A DNA stretch of 64,000 nucleotides from an uncultured Pseudorhodobacter sp. (GTDB lineage Bacteria; Pseudomonadota; Alphaproteobacteria; Rhodobacterales; Rhodobacteraceae), in NCBI GenBank assembly GCA_913062925.1, contig CAJXWJ010000002.1, forward strand, positions 40,037 to 104,036. The letters run 5' to 3'. Positions within the stretch are counted from its first letter, which is position 1. Every line of letters starts with the position of its first letter. The notes beneath the pieces were generated by a model. That model was not told the DNA's origin. It worked only from the letters and a program-made list of their open reading frames with translations, and did no database searches. Below, piece by piece: positions 62,386 to 64,000 of this stretch. The position numbers were made by a program, and so were the translations under genes.

Positions 62386-63407
62386 CTCGCCTTGTTCTGC
62401 TTGACACCCTGCAAGACCGCCCCGCCGCAGCCCTGATCGTGGAAGGGCGGCTGGAGGATCTGGCGATTGACCCGATCACCGATGCGCCGATCCCGGGGGC
62501 GATCTATCGCGCCGTGGCCGACCGGCCGATGAAGGGCCAAGGCGGGTTGTTTGTGAAACTGCCGCAAGGCTCGGGCTTTTTGCGCCAAACCGCAGGCATT
62601 GCTCCGGCGCAGCGCCTGCTGGTGCAGATCACCGGCCCTGCCGAGGCGGGCAAGGCCTATCCGGTAACGCTGCGGCTGCTGTTCAAATCGCGCTATGCCA
62701 TCGTCACCCCCAATGCGCCGGGGCTGAATGTCTCGCGCCGCATTCGGGATGAAGAGCTGCGCGCCGAACTTGAGGCGCTGGCCGCCGCCGCCATGCAGGG
62801 CGCGGATGAAACTCTGGGGTTGATCCTGCGCTCGGCTGCCGCCGAAGCCGAGCCTGACGAGGTAAGCCAAGACATAACCGCCATGCGCGAGCTGGCCGAG
62901 GCCGTGCTGGCCGATCTGACCGGCCCGCCCGAATTGCTGGTCGAAGGCGCCGGCGCGCATGAAACCGCTTGGCGCGACTGGGCAGACCCTGCGCCCGATG
63001 ATGTCTATGAGGGCGGCTTTGCCGACCACGGCGTGCTTGAGATGATCGACGATCTGCTGGCCCCGCGCGTCGCACTTGGCGAAGGCCATATGATGATCGA
63101 ACCCACCCGCGCGCTGATCGCGGTGGATGTGAACACCGGCAATGACACCTCGCCCGCGGCAGCGCTTAAGGTCAATATCGCCGCCGCCCGCGAATTGCCG
63201 CGTCAGCTGCGCCTGCGCGGTTTGGGCGGGCAGATCGTGGTCGATTACGCGCCGATGCCCAAGAAAGACCGCGCGATCCTTGATCAAGTCATCCGCGCCG
63301 CCTTCAAGGCCGAAACCGAGGTCAATATCGCCGGCTGGACCACGCTTGGCCTGCACGAGATGACCCGCAAGCGCGACCGCCTGCCGCTGCGCGAGTTGCT
63401 GGCATGA
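62382..63407 (+). CDS. ribonuclease E/G family protein (short form)
   Basis: A 341-residue protein, shorter than RNase E or RNase G. Catalytic-domain text is present: the metal-binding Asp in [11 protein letters not shown] and the Asp in [16 protein letters not shown], and GLHEMTRKR. There is a reduced S1-like N terminus and no zinc-link Cys pair visible. It overlaps maf (ATGA) and yacG (ATGA), the usual alphaproteobacterial layout. Confidence 0.87.
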   Translation: MTRLVLLDTLQDRPAAALIVEGRLEDLAIDPITDAPIPGAIYRAVADRPMKGQGGLFVKLPQGSGFLRQTAGIAPAQRLLVQITGPAEAGKAYPVTLRLLFKSRYAIVTPNAPGLNVSRRIRDEELRAELEALAAAAMQGADETLGLILRSAAAEAEPDEVSQDITAMRELAEAVLADLTGPPELLVEGAGAHETAWRDWADPAPDDVYEGGFADHGVLEMIDDLLAPRVALGEGHMMIEPTRALIAVDVNTGNDTSPAAALKVNIAAARELPRQLRLRGLGGQIVVDYAPMPKKDRAILDQVIRAAFKAETEVNIAGWTTLGLHEMTRKRDRLPLRELLA

Positions 63408-63589
63408 GCTGCCCAATCTGCGGCCGCGCAGCAGATGCAAAATACAAACCCTTCTGCTCGCGCCGCTGTTCGGACATTGATCTGGGCAAATGGCTCACCG
63501 GCGCCTACGCCATCCCCGCCGAGGCTATCGACGACGAAAACCCGGTCGAGGATGATCACGCCGCAGGGTCAGGAAATTTCCCAAACTAA
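63404..63589 (+). CDS. yacG: DNA gyrase inhibitor / zinc-finger protein YacG
   Basis: A 61-residue protein with the four-Cys zinc site CPIC ... FCSRRC and SDIDLGKWLTGAYAIP. In Escherichia coli YacG binds GyrB and blocks DNA gyrase. The length and motif are complete. Start overlaps the RNase stop. Confidence 0.93.
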   Translation: MSCPICGRAADAKYKPFCSRRCSDIDLGKWLTGAYAIPAEAIDDENPVEDDHAAGSGNFPN

Positions 63590-63915
63590 ATCAGAGCCAT
63601 ACGCTGCAACGCCTGATGCATGCCACGCCGCCAAAAGCCTTTCGATCCTTGATAAAACCACCCCCCAAGAAGGGCCCCAGCCTCGCCAGCACAGCTTGAC
63701 CTAAGGGCAGCGTCTGCCGCCAGAGGCCCTGCACCACAGGCTTCGCAGCCCTTGCCAAAGCCCCAGACGCAAGCCCCAGCGCGCAGGAACCGCCCCCTCG
63801 ATCCCCTGCCCCAGCAATGACCTGAAAAAGCGCAGAAATTCTGTCAAAACCCTCTGGACAGCCCCGCCCACCTCGCGTATCAGGCCCTCACAGAGCGAAA
63901 CAGCTTCGCATAAGT
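63590..63915. other. intergenic stretch without recognised gene
   Basis: Between yacG and the tRNA I see no protein-like reading frame, hairpin with T run or repeat. The longest open frame is on the minus strand and runs across the tRNA gene with no family resemblance, so it is not annotated. The tRNA promoter must lie here, but no clear -35/-10 pair was found. Confidence 0.5.
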
Positions 63916-63991
63916 GCCCGGATAGCTCAGTCGGTAGAGCAGCGGATTGAAAATCCGCGTGTCGGCGGTTCAAATCCGTCTCCGGGCACCA
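63916..63991 (+). tRNA. tRNA-Phe (GAA)
   Basis: A complete cloverleaf: acceptor GCCCGGA pairs with TCCGGGC, a D-arm AGCTCAGTCGGTAGAGC, anticodon stem GCGGA/TCCGC with loop TTGAAAA giving anticodon GAA at 63949-63951, and T-arm text GGTTCAAATCC. CCA is encoded at 63989-63991. Confidence 0.97.
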
Positions 63992-64000
63992 TTTAGACCA

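Noticed and set aside
63701..63973. A 90-codon minus-strand frame reaching into the tRNA gene
   Set aside because: It overlaps tRNA-Phe, has no family resemblance and low-complexity composition.

Overview
The window is G+C-rich DNA packed with tightly spaced operons, many joined by ATGA or GTGA overlaps. The gene content points to an alphaproteobacterium, most likely of the Rhodobacterales. The indicators are a ChvE-GguAB sugar importer with GguC, bet/cho choline genes with divergent control, a trifunctional-size PutA with a divergent Lrp-type regulator, and the order infA-maf-RNase E/G-yacG. A 35-nt intergenic repeat that I recall as common in Rhodobacteraceae also fits. The species cannot be named from this.

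Layout. (1) 1-8377, minus strand: a seven-gene operon for uptake (ChvE, GguA, GguB) and non-phosphorylative oxidation of L-arabinose-type sugars to 2-oxoglutarate. (2) 8390-11330: a decayed Hint-domain gene, then a three-gene set (sugar-1-phosphate transferase, PglD-like acetyltransferase, PglE-like aminotransferase) for an acetamido-sugar glycan. (3) 11379-25977: a large phosphonate locus. It holds phnGHIJK-corA-phnL-phnN, a divergent DUF1045 2H phosphoesterase, two different phnM genes, the regulator phnF, and the phnCDEE importer with a hexapeptide acetyltransferase. Several Pho-box-like sites are readable. (4) 26169-30050: a second ABC importer (iron/polyamine-like family, substrate unknown), divergent from phnC across Pho-box-like sequence. 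(5) 30366-37070: betI-betB-betA and divergent choXWV (choline uptake and oxidation to glycine betaine), with a BetI-type operator between them. (6) 37074-42599: topA, dprA, gabT. (7) 42766-46774: bioMNY biotin transporter, convergent with an atypical thiolase and a short AMP-dependent ligase. (8) 46811-49251: aroQ, metF and divergent metR with an exact MetR box. (9) 49329-54083: a MarR-EmrA-EmrB efflux operon, an inositol monophosphatase family gene and a rhomboid protease. (10) 54152-59464: putA/putR, then an HxlR regulator divergent from a quinone reductase. (11) 59561-63991: an NTF2-GNAT-nitrilase set, infA-maf-RNase E/G-yacG, and tRNA-Phe.

How the parts fit. Much of the window is nutrient capture: pentoses, phosphonates, choline, proline, biotin. 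The phosphonate locus is complete for C-P lyase except that no phnP is present. The 2H phosphoesterase beside phnM and phnN is the obvious candidate to replace PhnP. The other unusual locus is the biotin transporter next to a thiolase lacking a catalytic cysteine and an AMP ligase, which recalls the yhfUTS set of Bacillus subtilis.

No CRISPR array, intact insertion sequence, prophage or rRNA was seen. The only clear pseudogene is the Hint-domain relic.
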